Below, piece by piece: positions 56,335 through 64,000 of a DNA stretch of 64,000 bases. The position numbers and the translations under genes are program-made. The notes under the pieces were generated by a model that made no database searches, had not been told where the DNA came from, and saw only the letters and a program-made list of their open reading frames with translations. The stretch covers positions 39,635-103,634 of the forward strand of contig CABZLA010000001.1 in the NCBI GenBank assembly GCA_902526435.1. The letters are read 5' to 3'. Position 1 is the stretch's first letter. Every line of letters begins with the position of its first letter. Source of the stretch: an uncultured Prochlorococcus sp. GTDB taxonomy: Bacteria; Cyanobacteriota; Cyanobacteriia; PCC-6307; Cyanobiaceae.

Positions 56335-56709
56335 TTAATCTTCCTCAAATTCCCAGGGAGGAGCTTTTCTTGTTTTTCCTTTGCCAAAATATTTGCCAAA
56401 TTGTAAATCATAAACCTCATCATAATAGGTAGTCTCGACTTCAATATCTTCTATTACTTTCGCAACACAAAGAAGAGCATAACCCTTATCTTTTAAATCT
56501 TGAGATACTCCCATTGCTTCTGGTTGTTCAAGCTTACCCGAAACGATTTTTACCGCACAACTCGTACAGCATCCATTCCTACAGGAAAATGGAAGTCTTA
56601 AACCTTTTTTTTCAAATTCCTTTAAAATGTATTCTTGATCACTGATATCTTCCTGATATATTTTACCAGTTTCTTTATTCCTAATAGTGACTTTAAAAGT
56701 CTTTTTCAA
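56335..56709 (-). CDS. 2Fe-2S ferredoxin
   Basis: 124 residues with plant-type cluster cysteines Cys43, Cys48, Cys51 and Cys81 (FSCRNGCCTSCAVKI, spacing C-x4-C-x2-C-x29-C). The tail after residue 100 is longer than in photosynthetic PetF and ends in a basic/acidic segment (GKTRKAPPWEFEED), so it is a paralogue with an unknown partner. It is six bases upstream of the inositol monophosphatase-like gene. Confidence 0.92.
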   Translation of the reverse strand: MKKTFKVTIRNKETGKIYQEDISDQEYILKEFEKKGLRLPFSCRNGCCTSCAVKIVSGKLEQPEAMGVSQDLKDKGYALLCVAKVIEDIEVETTYYDEVYDLQFGKYFGKGKTRKAPPWEFEED

Positions 56710-56759
56710 TTAACTTTCCTCAATAATGGGATATTAAAAGGGTAATATATAGATCTTAA

Positions 56760-56846
56760 GGAGAGGTGGCCGAGTGGTTGAAGGCGCAGCACTGGAAATG
56801 CTGTATAGGGGCAACTTTATCGAGGGTTCGAATCCCTCTCTCTCCG
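56760..56846 (+). tRNA. tRNA-Ser (anticodon GGA)
   Basis: Acceptor GGAGAGG pairs with TCTCTCC, discriminator G. The anticodon stem CAGCA/TGCTG encloses loop CTGGAAA (anticodon GGA). A long class II variable arm precedes the T arm GAGGG/TTCGAAT/CCCTC. Total 87 bases; CCA is not encoded. Confidence 0.96.
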
Positions 56847-56850
56847 TTTT

Positions 56851-56890
56851 ATTTTAATTGATAGAAATATAAAATATCAATTAAAATTTT
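56851..56890 (+). terminator. Probable terminator after tRNA-Ser
   Basis: A perfect 13-base inverted repeat, ATTTTAATTGATA and TATCAATTAAAAT, encloses an 11-base loop and is followed by T. It starts four bases after the tRNA 3' end. The stem is AT-only apart from one G-C pair, so termination strength is uncertain. Confidence 0.5.
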
Positions 56891-57072
56891 AACTAATCAA
56901 CACTTTATAAATAAGATGTATCTTACAAAAAATGAAAAAAAATAAGAAATTGAATTTATTTATTTAAATAAAGTTGAAATTAATAGATTTTTATTATTAT
57001 ATGTAGATAACAGAGATTTTAAATTGATTAAATTATTAGTAAAGGATAACTTTTAATTAATCAAGTAATACT

Positions 57073-59070
57073 ATGGGGCAAATAGTTGGGATTGATTTAG
57101 GTACTACTAACTCCGTTGTAGGAGTTATAGAGGCTGGCCGCCCCATTGTAATTGCAAATTCAGAGGGTACGAGAACAACCCCTTCTATAGTTGGATTCAC
57201 TAAAAACTCCGAAATTGTTATTGGTGATCAGGCTAGAAGGCAACTTGTTCTAAATCCTAAAAATACATTTTATAATTTAAAAAGATTCATTGGACGAGAT
57301 TGGGATGAACTTGATGAAACAAGTATTTCTGTTCCGTATAATGTTAAATCTAATGATAAAGGTAGTGTTAGAATCCTAAGTCCATTTACAGAGCGGGAGT
57401 ATGCCCCTGAAGAGTTAATAAGCTCGATAATAAGAAAATTAATTAATGATGCAGAAACTTATTTAGGAGATACGATTGATTCTGCAGTAATTACTGTACC
57501 TGCCTACTTTAATGATTCTCAGAGGCAAGCTACTAAGGATTCTGCCGTGTTAGCTGGGATAAAGGTTGATAGAATTTTAAATGAACCAACAGCAGCTGCA
57601 TTAGCCTATGGTTTTGAAAAAAGCTCTTCCAATAATGTACTAGTTTTTGATTTAGGCGGAGGGACTTTTGATGTTTCTTTGTTAAGGATATCTAATGGCG
57701 TTTTTGATGTAAAAGCGACTTGTGGAGATACTCAACTTGGAGGTAATAATTTTGATTCCAAAATAGTAGATTGGATTGCAGAACGATTTCTTGATAAACA
57801 TAAGATTGATTTAAGACGAGATAGGCAAGCTCTTCAAAGACTTACAGAAGCTGCTGAGAAGGCTAAATGTGAATTGTCAGGACTACAAAAAACTAAAATA
57901 TCTTTACCTTTTATTACTACAAGTGATGATGGGCCATTACATATTGAAGAGGAATTCGATAGGAAATTATTTGAATCTTTATCTGATGATCTCCTCGATC
58001 GATTGCTTGAACCTGTTCAAATTGCTCTAGAAGATTCTGGTTGGGATGCTGAAGAAATTGATGAAGTTGTCCTTGTTGGTGGAAGTACTCGTATACCAAT
58101 GGTTCAACAATTAGTTAAAACTCTTGTTCCTAATGAACCATGTCAGTCTGTAAATCCTGATGAGGTTGTTGCAATTGGTGCTGCTATACAATCTGGAATA
58201 ATTAGTGGAGATTTACGTGATTTACTTTTAAATGACGTAACTCCTTTATCCTTAGGATTAGAAACTATTGGAGGACTTATGAAAGTTCTTATTCCACGTA
58301 ATACCCCAATACCAGTAAGACAATCAGATGTTTTTAGTACTTCGGAATCTAATCAATCATCAGTAGTTGTGCAAGTTAGACAAGGGGAGAGGCCACTGGC
58401 TTCAGAAAACAAATCATTAGGTAAATTTAGATTGTCAGGTATACCTCCCGCACCTAGGGGCATTCCCCAAGTACAAGTAGCTTTTGATATTGACGCAAAT
58501 GGATTGTTAGAAGTCAGTGCAACTGATAGAACTACAGGTAGAAAACAAACAGTAAGTATTTCCGGAGGTTCGAATTTAAATGAACAAGAAATTAATACAA
58601 TGATTGCTGAGGCTAAGTCAAAAGCAACAGAAGATAGGATGAAAAGATCAGTAATTGATAGAAAAAATAATGCACTTACACTAATTGCTCAAGCAGAGAG
58701 AAGATTAAGAGACGCTTCATTAGAATTTGGACCATATGGAGCGGAGCGACAACAGAGGGCGGTAGAGCTAGCAATTCAGGATGTTGAAGAATTTATAGAT
58801 GATGATGATCCTCAAGAATTAGAAATTTCTGTAAGTTCGTTGCAAGAAGCCCTTTTTGGTTTAAATAGAAGATTTGCTGCGGAGAAAAAAGTTGATAGCA
58901 ATCCATTACAAGGAATTAAAAATACCTTTGGCTCTTTAAAAGATGAATTATTTTCAGATGATTACTGGGATGATGATCCTTGGGACAATCAAATGAATAG
59001 TAATTCTAGAAATTCGAGGTATGGTAACTCTAGGGATGACGATCCATGGGACAATGACTACTTCCTCTAA
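57073..59070 (+). CDS. dnaK: Chaperone DnaK (Hsp70)
   Basis: 665 residues: IVGIDLGTTNSVVGVIE, LNEPTAAALAYGFE, VLVFDLGGGTFDVSLL and VVLVGGSTRIPMVQQLV in the ATPase domain, then the substrate domain. The C-terminal tail carries two WDDDPWDN-type copies instead of a plain acidic end. Cyanobacteria have several DnaK paralogues; this one is followed by a DnaJ gene. The stop overlaps dnaJ by 17 bases. Confidence 0.96.
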   Translation: MGQIVGIDLGTTNSVVGVIEAGRPIVIANSEGTRTTPSIVGFTKNSEIVIGDQARRQLVLNPKNTFYNLKRFIGRDWDELDETSISVPYNVKSNDKGSVRILSPFTEREYAPEELISSIIRKLINDAETYLGDTIDSAVITVPAYFNDSQRQATKDSAVLAGIKVDRILNEPTAAALAYGFEKSSSNNVLVFDLGGGTFDVSLLRISNGVFDVKATCGDTQLGGNNFDSKIVDWIAERFLDKHKIDLRRDRQALQRLTEAAEKAKCELSGLQKTKISLPFITTSDDGPLHIEEEFDRKLFESLSDDLLDRLLEPVQIALEDSGWDAEEIDEVVLVGGSTRIPMVQQLVKTLVPNEPCQSVNPDEVVAIGAAIQSGIISGDLRDLLLNDVTPLSLGLETIGGLMKVLIPRNTPIPVRQSDVFSTSESNQSSVVVQVRQGERPLASENKSLGKFRLSGIPPAPRGIPQVQVAFDIDANGLLEVSATDRTTGRKQTVSISGGSNLNEQEINTMIAEAKSKATEDRMKRSVIDRKNNALTLIAQAERRLRDASLEFGPYGAERQQRAVELAIQDVEEFIDDDDPQELEISVSSLQEALFGLNRRFAAEKKVDSNPLQGIKNTFGSLKDELFSDDYWDDDPWDNQMNSNSRNSRYGNSRDDDPWDNDYFL

Positions 59071-59995
59071 AAAAGACTATTTGTCGATTTTAGGTTTATC
59101 CTCTGAATTCGACGATATTGAACTTAAAAAAGCTTTTCGAAGGGAAGCGAGAAAATGGCATCCCGATTTAAATAAAAATGATATAAATGCTGAGGACAGA
59201 TTTAAATTAATTAATGAAGCTTATGAATTCTTACGTGATCCCGCCAGACGAGTTAAATCTAAAGATTCTAATTCTTCTAATGAAGAAATTTTTAATAAAT
59301 ACAGGACAGGTTTTCCTGAATTTAAAGATTATCTCAATTCTCTATTTGGATTTGAATTCAACTCTGAATTAGATAATGAAAGCTATGAAAAAACTTCTGA
59401 TTTTTATGAAGATGAAAAGCCTGATGAAATTTTTAATGATGATGAGTTTAATAGTTACGACTACCCAGCAAGATCTCCAGAAGAACCACCACCCGTAAAA
59501 CTTCATCAAGATATCGAAACTATTATCGAATTAACCCCGGATGAAGCTCTTAGTGGTGCATCTATATTAATAGAATTAGAAGATCAAACTGTTGTAGAAG
59601 TTGATACTCCACCATTCGCTGGAGATGGTTGGAGATTGAGATTAGAAAATATTGCAAAAGGCGGAAAAGATCATTATTTACAATTAAAAGTTCAAACTGA
59701 AAATGGACTTCGAATAGATGGTCTACGTGTTCTTTATAAATTAGAGTTATTTCCCCCCGACGCCCTTCTTGGATGTGCAGTAGAAGTTCCTACTCTTGAT
59801 GGAAATGTAACTCTTCAAGTACCTCCAAAGTCTTCAACTGGAAGATTGTTAAGACTTAAGGGTAGAGGCTTGAGTTTTGGAGATAATATTGGTGATCAGT
59901 TTGTAGAAATCCTGGTTGTTATTCCTGCTGATATAAATGATGAGGAAATTGCTTTGTATACCAGACTTCAAGAATTATCACTATCAGATGAATAA
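59054..59995 (+). CDS. DnaJ-family cochaperone without zinc finger
   Basis: 313 residues from ATG 59054 (an upstream in-frame ATG at 59021 lies inside dnaK and is not favoured). J domain YLSILGLSSEFDDIELKKAFRREARKWHPDLNK (HPD present), then an acidic linker (about 70-150) and C-terminal substrate-binding folds (VKLHQDIETIIELTPDEAL, LFPPDALLGCAVEVPTLDG, LKGRGLSFGDNIGD). No zinc-finger cysteine cluster is present, so it is DnaJ type B/CbpA-like. It overlaps dnaK by 17 bases. Confidence 0.93.
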   Translation: MTTSSKKDYLSILGLSSEFDDIELKKAFRREARKWHPDLNKNDINAEDRFKLINEAYEFLRDPARRVKSKDSNSSNEEIFNKYRTGFPEFKDYLNSLFGFEFNSELDNESYEKTSDFYEDEKPDEIFNDDEFNSYDYPARSPEEPPPVKLHQDIETIIELTPDEALSGASILIELEDQTVVEVDTPPFAGDGWRLRLENIAKGGKDHYLQLKVQTENGLRIDGLRVLYKLELFPPDALLGCAVEVPTLDGNVTLQVPPKSSTGRLLRLKGRGLSFGDNIGDQFVEILVVIPADINDEEIALYTRLQELSLSDE

Positions 59996-60027
59996 TTAAA
60001 TAATATATAATAATTTTAAAAAGTTTT

Positions 60028-60420
60028 ATGAATATTTATGTTTTACTTTATAACTTCGGTACAGATAAAGAAGGAATACATTCAATAGAATTAAAAGGTA
60101 GGACTATTGTTCTAATGTTTGAAGAAAAAGATGATGCTGAACGTTACTGTGGACTTTTAGAGGCTCAAGATTTCCCATTGCCTACCGTAGAAATGATTTC
60201 GATAGATGAAATCAGAGATTTTTGTAGAAAACTAGATTATGAATGTAAATTAGTTGAGAAAAATTTTGTGCCAAAGACAGCAGAGGATAGATTACTAATT
60301 TCTCCTCCTCAAAAGAATTTAGAAATGGAGACTTGGAACGAAGAAGAACGTAATGAAGAAAATATAGATGAAAATTTAGATTTAAATTCCATTAAGGAGA
60401 ATCTTGAAAAGCTTCTCTAA
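60028..60420 (+). CDS. DUF3110 family protein
   Basis: 130 residues: a ferredoxin-like N-terminal half ([61 protein letters not shown]) typical of DUF3110, and an acidic tail. Found in cyanobacteria and plants; function unknown. It follows the DnaJ-like gene by 32 bases. Confidence 0.8.
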   Translation: MNIYVLLYNFGTDKEGIHSIELKGRTIVLMFEEKDDAERYCGLLEAQDFPLPTVEMISIDEIRDFCRKLDYECKLVEKNFVPKTAEDRLLISPPQKNLEMETWNEEERNEENIDENLDLNSIKENLEKLL

Positions 60421-60455
60421 CGTTTAAAATAAAAATTAAAATAATTAAATTCACA

Positions 60456-60893
60456 ATGACGAAAGCTTTATTTGAAACTGATGCAGGAAATATAAATATT
60501 GAATTATTTTCTAATGACGCACCTAATACAGTTAGTAATTTCACAAAACTAATTAGTGAAGGTTTTTATGACGGATTGGCCTTTCATCGTGTTATCCCCG
60601 GTTTTATGGCTCAAGGTGGTTGCCCTAATACACGTGCAGGATCTTCAGGCATGCCTGGAACAGGTGGACCAGGATATAAAATTAATTGTGAAATCAATTC
60701 TAATAAACATCTAAAAGGCTCGTTATCAATGGCTCATGCAGGAAAAAATACAGGAGGGAGTCAATTTTTTATAGTTTATGAGGCACAACCTCATTTAGAT
60801 GGAGTACATACTGTCTTTGGTAAAACTGATAATATGGATGTTGTTTTAAAACTAACGAACGGCTCAAAAATTATTAAAGCCAGTTTAGTTTAA
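60456..60893 (+). CDS. Cyclophilin-type peptidyl-prolyl cis-trans isomerase
   Basis: 145 residues with the cyclophilin fold: [62 protein letters not shown] and [10 protein letters not shown]. No signal peptide, so cytoplasmic. Compact single-domain form. The stop overlaps the convergent ribBA stop region by four bases. Confidence 0.95.
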   Translation: MTKALFETDAGNINIELFSNDAPNTVSNFTKLISEGFYDGLAFHRVIPGFMAQGGCPNTRAGSSGMPGTGGPGYKINCEINSNKHLKGSLSMAHAGKNTGGSQFFIVYEAQPHLDGVHTVFGKTDNMDVVLKLTNGSKIIKASLV

Positions 60894-62623
60894 GTTAATT
60901 TTTTATCAAAAATAATACTGAACGTTTCTTTATCGAGATTAAATTTCCTAGTGGATGAGTATAATTCTTCATTTTTTATTGAAAAATTGGTATTTTTTAA
61001 TTTAATATTGTTTTTTGGATGTAAAGCCTGTTGAATATTTTTTGATACGATAATTCCAACTTTTGAACTTTTATTATATTCTGATAAAAATTGAATAAAG
61101 ATTTCAATTTTATTAATTTCATTATCATTAATAGTGAAATCTTCTCTGTTTTTGTCATGCAATATTTTCCATACTAATTTAGGCCTATTCCAAAAAGCTA
61201 ATAGTCTAGGAGAACTTTCTAACATGATATTTATTTTATGTTTTTCGCAGAATTCAATTATTTTATTTTTAATAGGAACTAAATCTATTGATTTATAGTC
61301 ACCATCAAGGAAAATTGCAATATAAGGATCTATATCTATAGAATTTAATTTTTCTTCTTCTAACATATGTCCAAGTTTTTGTCTCTTTACATTTAGATAT
61401 TCAGAATTATGTTCTCCAGGACATATCACTAATGGGACTCTCTCAGTAACTTCTATTCCATATCCACCTAATCCAGCAATTTTTCTAGGATTATTTGTAA
61501 GTAGTTTTAACTTTTTGATTCCAAGGTCAGTTAATATTTGCGCTCCAACTCCATAGTTTCTTAGGTCTGCAGGAAAACCCAATTTTTCATTTGCTTCTAC
61601 AGTATCCAAACCACCATCTTGTAAACTGTATGCTTTTAATTTATTAATCAAACCAATACCTCTTCCTTCTTGTCTTAAATAAACAACCACACCCTCTTCT
61701 TCTTTTTCAATCCTTGCTAACGCTGCCTCTAACTGGGGTCTACAATCACAACGTAGTGATCCAAAAGCATCACCGGTTAAACATTCTGAATGCATTCTTA
61801 CTAAAACTGGTTCACTTAATTTATTAGATTTTTGCTTAACTAGTGCAATATGTTCAGAACCGTCAAGTTCATTTATGTATCCATATGCCTTAAAATTTCC
61901 GAAAATACTTGGTAGTATTGCATCAGATTTTCTATAAACAAATCTTTCGTTTTGAAATCTATAACTTATTAGGTCTGCAATGGATATGAGCTTCATTCCC
62001 CATTCTTTTGCATATTGTTTAAGTTGGGGAAGTCTTGACATTGAACCATCTGGATTTTGAATTTCACAAATAACACCAGCAGGATAAAGACCAGACATAG
62101 CAGCAATGTCTACAGCCGCTTCGGTATGCCCGGCTCTTTTTAATACTCCTCCTTTTTTTGCTCTTAGTGGAAAAATGTGTCCTGGTCTTCTTAAATCCTC
62201 TGGCTTAGTTGAAGGATTTATTGCAACTTGGATAGTTTTAGCTCTATCTTCTGCTGATATTCCAGTAGTTACATTATTCTCAGGACCTGCATCTATTGAA
62301 ATAGTAAATGCAGTTTGATTTTCATCTGTATTCCGATCAACCATTAAAGGAAGATCTAATTCATCTAACTTGTCTCCTTGCATTGCTAAACATATTAAAC
62401 CTCTACCCTCTGTTGCCATAAAATTAATTTGTTGAGGAGTTGCAAACTGAGCCGCACAAATTAAATCACCTTCATTTTCTCTTCTCTCATCATCAACAAC
62501 AATTATGCATTCTCCATTTCTTATGGCAGCTAATGCATCGCTTATGGGATCAAATTCTATATTAAAATTTTCGTTATTATCCACAATTGTTCCATTATTT
62601 GATTTGGGACTTGTTTCTTTCAT
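60890..62623 (-). CDS. ribBA: Bifunctional DHBP synthase / GTP cyclohydrolase II with C-terminal extension
   Basis: 577 residues. N-terminal 3,4-dihydroxy-2-butanone 4-phosphate synthase ([52 protein letters not shown]) and GTP cyclohydrolase II with zinc Cys281, Cys292, Cys294 and [20 protein letters not shown]. Both make riboflavin precursors. Residues from about 430 to 577 are an additional domain not needed for either activity. No FMN riboswitch was recognised upstream. Divergent from argC. Confidence 0.95.
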   Translation of the reverse strand: MKETSPKSNNGTIVDNNENFNIEFDPISDALAAIRNGECIIVVDDERRENEGDLICAAQFATPQQINFMATEGRGLICLAMQGDKLDELDLPLMVDRNTDENQTAFTISIDAGPENNVTTGISAEDRAKTIQVAINPSTKPEDLRRPGHIFPLRAKKGGVLKRAGHTEAAVDIAAMSGLYPAGVICEIQNPDGSMSRLPQLKQYAKEWGMKLISIADLISYRFQNERFVYRKSDAILPSIFGNFKAYGYINELDGSEHIALVKQKSNKLSEPVLVRMHSECLTGDAFGSLRCDCRPQLEAALARIEKEEEGVVVYLRQEGRGIGLINKLKAYSLQDGGLDTVEANEKLGFPADLRNYGVGAQILTDLGIKKLKLLTNNPRKIAGLGGYGIEVTERVPLVICPGEHNSEYLNVKRQKLGHMLEEEKLNSIDIDPYIAIFLDGDYKSIDLVPIKNKIIEFCEKHKINIMLESSPRLLAFWNRPKLVWKILHDKNREDFTINDNEINKIEIFIQFLSEYNKSSKVGIIVSKNIQQALHPKNNIKLKNTNFSIKNEELYSSTRKFNLDKETFSIIFDKKLT

Positions 62624-62645
62624 TATTACTATTCAATATAGAAAA

Positions 62646-62677
62646 AAGTGTTTAAATTATTATTTTTATCAACACTT
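62646..62677. repeat. Inverted repeat between ribBA and argC
   Basis: AAGTGTT at 62646-62652 and AACACTT at 62671-62677 form a seven-base inverted repeat separated by 18 bases. It lies between the divergent ribBA and argC starts (62623 and 62712), where an operator could control either or both. No known binding protein is implied; it may be chance in AT-rich DNA. Confidence 0.35.
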
Positions 62678-62711
62678 ATAATCCTATCTTAAAGTCTGCC
62701 AATAAAGAGAA

Positions 62712-63767
62712 ATGAATGTTGCAATAGTTGGTGCTACTGGTTACGGAGGAATACAAGCAGTAAATCTATTAAAGAATAATAAAAATTATAAAATTTCTTA
62801 TTTAGGAGGTAATAAATCTTCCGGAACAAAATGGAGCGATAATTTTCCATTCATAAATTTACAGTCTGACAATTTAATTGAAAAAATATCAATAGATAGA
62901 ATCGCCGATAAAGCTAATGTGGCTTTACTTTGCTTGCCTAGTGGAATTTCATCTACATTAACAAGAGGTTTATTAGAAAAAGGAGTAAAAGTAATTGATT
63001 TATCAGCCGATTATAGGTATAAGTCTCTTGATCAATGGAAAAATATATACTCTAATGAAGCTAAAAAATATAAGAGAGATGACGATGACCTATGTAAGGA
63101 AGCAGTTTATGGTCTTCCTGAAATTAATTTAAAAGATATATCTAAAGCAAGTTTAATCGCCTGCCCTGGATGTTACCCAACATCTGCTTTAATTCCTCTT
63201 AGCCCATTTTTATCCCAAGGGATTATTGATAATGAAGGTATAGTAATAGATTCAAAAAGTGGTACATCAGGTGGAGGCAGAGAACCACATCAAAAATTAT
63301 TATTTTCTGAATGTGGAGATGGTCTATCTGCCTATGGACTAATAAATCATAGACATACTTCAGAAATAGAACAAATTGCAAGTTTTATTTCTGGTAATGA
63401 TATTGAACTACTATTCACTCCTCATTTAATACCTATGACAAGAGGTATGCATTCGACAATTTATGGAAGATTACGGGATCCAGGTTTAACTTCTTCTGAT
63501 TGTAGAATTATATTAGAAAATTATTATAGAAACTACTCGCATATTCGAGTATTACCAGTTGATATTTATCCTTCCACCAAGTGGGTTAAGAATACAAATG
63601 AAATCCATCTCTCTGTCAAAGTTGATACTAGAAATGGAAGAATAATTATTTTATCAGTAATAGATAATTTAATTAAAGGACAAACAGGACAAGCCATACA
63701 AAATCTTAATCTAATATCTGGTTTGCCTATAAATAATGGGTTAGAAATGATTAATCATTACCCATGA
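62712..63767 (+). CDS. argC: N-acetyl-gamma-glutamyl-phosphate reductase
   Basis: 351 residues: NAD(P)H-binding VAIVGATGYGGIQAVNLL at the start, catalytic Cys in LIACPGCYPTSALIPL, and SKSGTSGGGREPHQKLLFSE. It makes N-acetylglutamate semialdehyde in arginine synthesis. Divergent from ribBA, with an 88-base gap that contains an inverted repeat; the stop overlaps convergent purN by 17 bases. Confidence 0.96.
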   Translation: MNVAIVGATGYGGIQAVNLLKNNKNYKISYLGGNKSSGTKWSDNFPFINLQSDNLIEKISIDRIADKANVALLCLPSGISSTLTRGLLEKGVKVIDLSADYRYKSLDQWKNIYSNEAKKYKRDDDDLCKEAVYGLPEINLKDISKASLIACPGCYPTSALIPLSPFLSQGIIDNEGIVIDSKSGTSGGGREPHQKLLFSECGDGLSAYGLINHRHTSEIEQIASFISGNDIELLFTPHLIPMTRGMHSTIYGRLRDPGLTSSDCRIILENYYRNYSHIRVLPVDIYPSTKWVKNTNEIHLSVKVDTRNGRIIILSVIDNLIKGQTGQAIQNLNLISGLPINNGLEMINHYP

Positions 63768-64000
63768 ATTTATTTCGGATAATATATCCAGCTTGAGAAA
63801 TTGAGAGTGGTAATATTTTATGTTCCAATAAATGTAATTTCTGAGTTATTGTCTCTAAATTATCCTTATCTGAAATAGCTAATGCTGCTTGCATAATTAA
63901 GGGACCACTATCAACCTCTGGTTCTACAAAATGTACTGAACAACCAGTGATCTTGGAATCATTTGTTATAGCTTCTTTAATTGCATTACTTCCTTTAAAA
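63751..64000 (-). CDS. purN: Phosphoribosylglycinamide formyltransferase, 3' part
   Basis: The reverse-strand frame is open to the right edge, so the start lies outside the window. The last 82 codons read FKGSNAIKEAI, ITGCSVHFVEPEVDSGPLIMQAALAI and LHLLEHKILPLSI, the C-terminal pattern of PurN (formyl transfer in purine synthesis). It ends in TAA at 63751 and overlaps argC by 17 bases. Confidence 0.88.
   Translation of the reverse strand, partial: FKGSNAIKEAITNDSKITGCSVHFVEPEVDSGPLIMQAALAISDKDNLETITQKLHLLEHKILPLSISQAGYIIRNKFMGND

Noticed and set aside
1..64000. Mobile elements, phage genes, CRISPR arrays, rRNA operon
   Set aside because: No transposase, integrase, repeat-spacer pattern or rRNA signature was found; gene order and composition look uniform.

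Overview
The window is strongly AT-rich, densely packed bacterial chromosome. Gene content and order point to a marine picocyanobacterium, most likely a high-light-adapted Prochlorococcus (inference from content, not a database match). Pointers are photosystem genes (psb28, psaK), a PAM68-family protein, many cyanobacteria-only DUF proteins (DUF1830, DUF3288, DUF1816, DUF3082, DUF2499, DUF3593, DUF3110), an NtcA-type glnA promoter, a continuous dnaE without intein, small proteins and very short intergenic spaces. I see no phage, IS element, CRISPR array, integrase or genomic-island signature. The whole window reads as conserved core genome.

Layout. 1-3.6 kb: end of a glucosyl/mannosyl-3-phosphoglycerate phosphatase gene, glycerate kinase, DUF1830, tiny membrane proteins, uppP and tRNA-Pro(GGG). 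3.6-6.5 kb: msrA, an ABC exporter half, DUF3288. 6.5-16.2 kb: a long forward run trpD, carA, STAS protein, mini-RNase III, rlmB, DUF1816, gatA, dnaE. 16.2-19 kb: reverse block PAM68, rpsO, ruvA, a secreted protein and a DMT transporter. 19-23.3 kb: dnaG facing a putative SOS operon umuD-umuC-HExxH protein with a LexA-like box. 23.3-30 kb: rlmH and an acidic protein diverging from rsmA-ispE-DUF3082-tiny protein-pdhB-secD-secF. 30-35 kb: AI-2E permease, psb28, mnmH, a GUN4-domain protein, an RsbW-like kinase and a methyltransferase.

35-40 kb: glnA (NtcA promoter and terminator visible), a serine/alanine-glyoxylate aminotransferase, tadA and a PLP decarboxylase. 40-46 kb: membrane GTPase, lspA, bioY-like, FtsX permease, pyk and a MazG-like protein. 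46-52 kb: yggT, scpB, ilvA, dxs, psaK, the DUF3593/DUF2499 pair, a peroxiredoxin and rpmB. 52-57 kb: htpG, hisZ, an inositol monophosphatase-like gene, a ferredoxin and tRNA-Ser(GGA). 57-64 kb: dnaK, a DnaJ-like gene, DUF3110, cyclophilin, ribBA, argC and the 3' part of purN.

Themes. Replication and repair genes (dnaE, dnaG, ruvA, umuDC, scpB), translation and rRNA maturation (rpsO, rpmB, rlmB, mrnC, rsmA, rlmH, gatA, tadA, mnmH, two tRNAs), nitrogen and photorespiratory metabolism (glnA, glyoxylate aminotransferase, glycerate kinase), isoprenoid precursors (dxs, ispE) and photosynthesis. No stretch longer than about 300 bases lacks a gene once the short genes are counted. The least conventional items are the HExxH protein behind umuC, a STAS gene whose best start codon is ATA or ATC, an 18-residue tandem repeat in the RlmB N-terminus, an orphan ABC half-exporter with a degenerate Walker B, and several tiny single-helix proteins.
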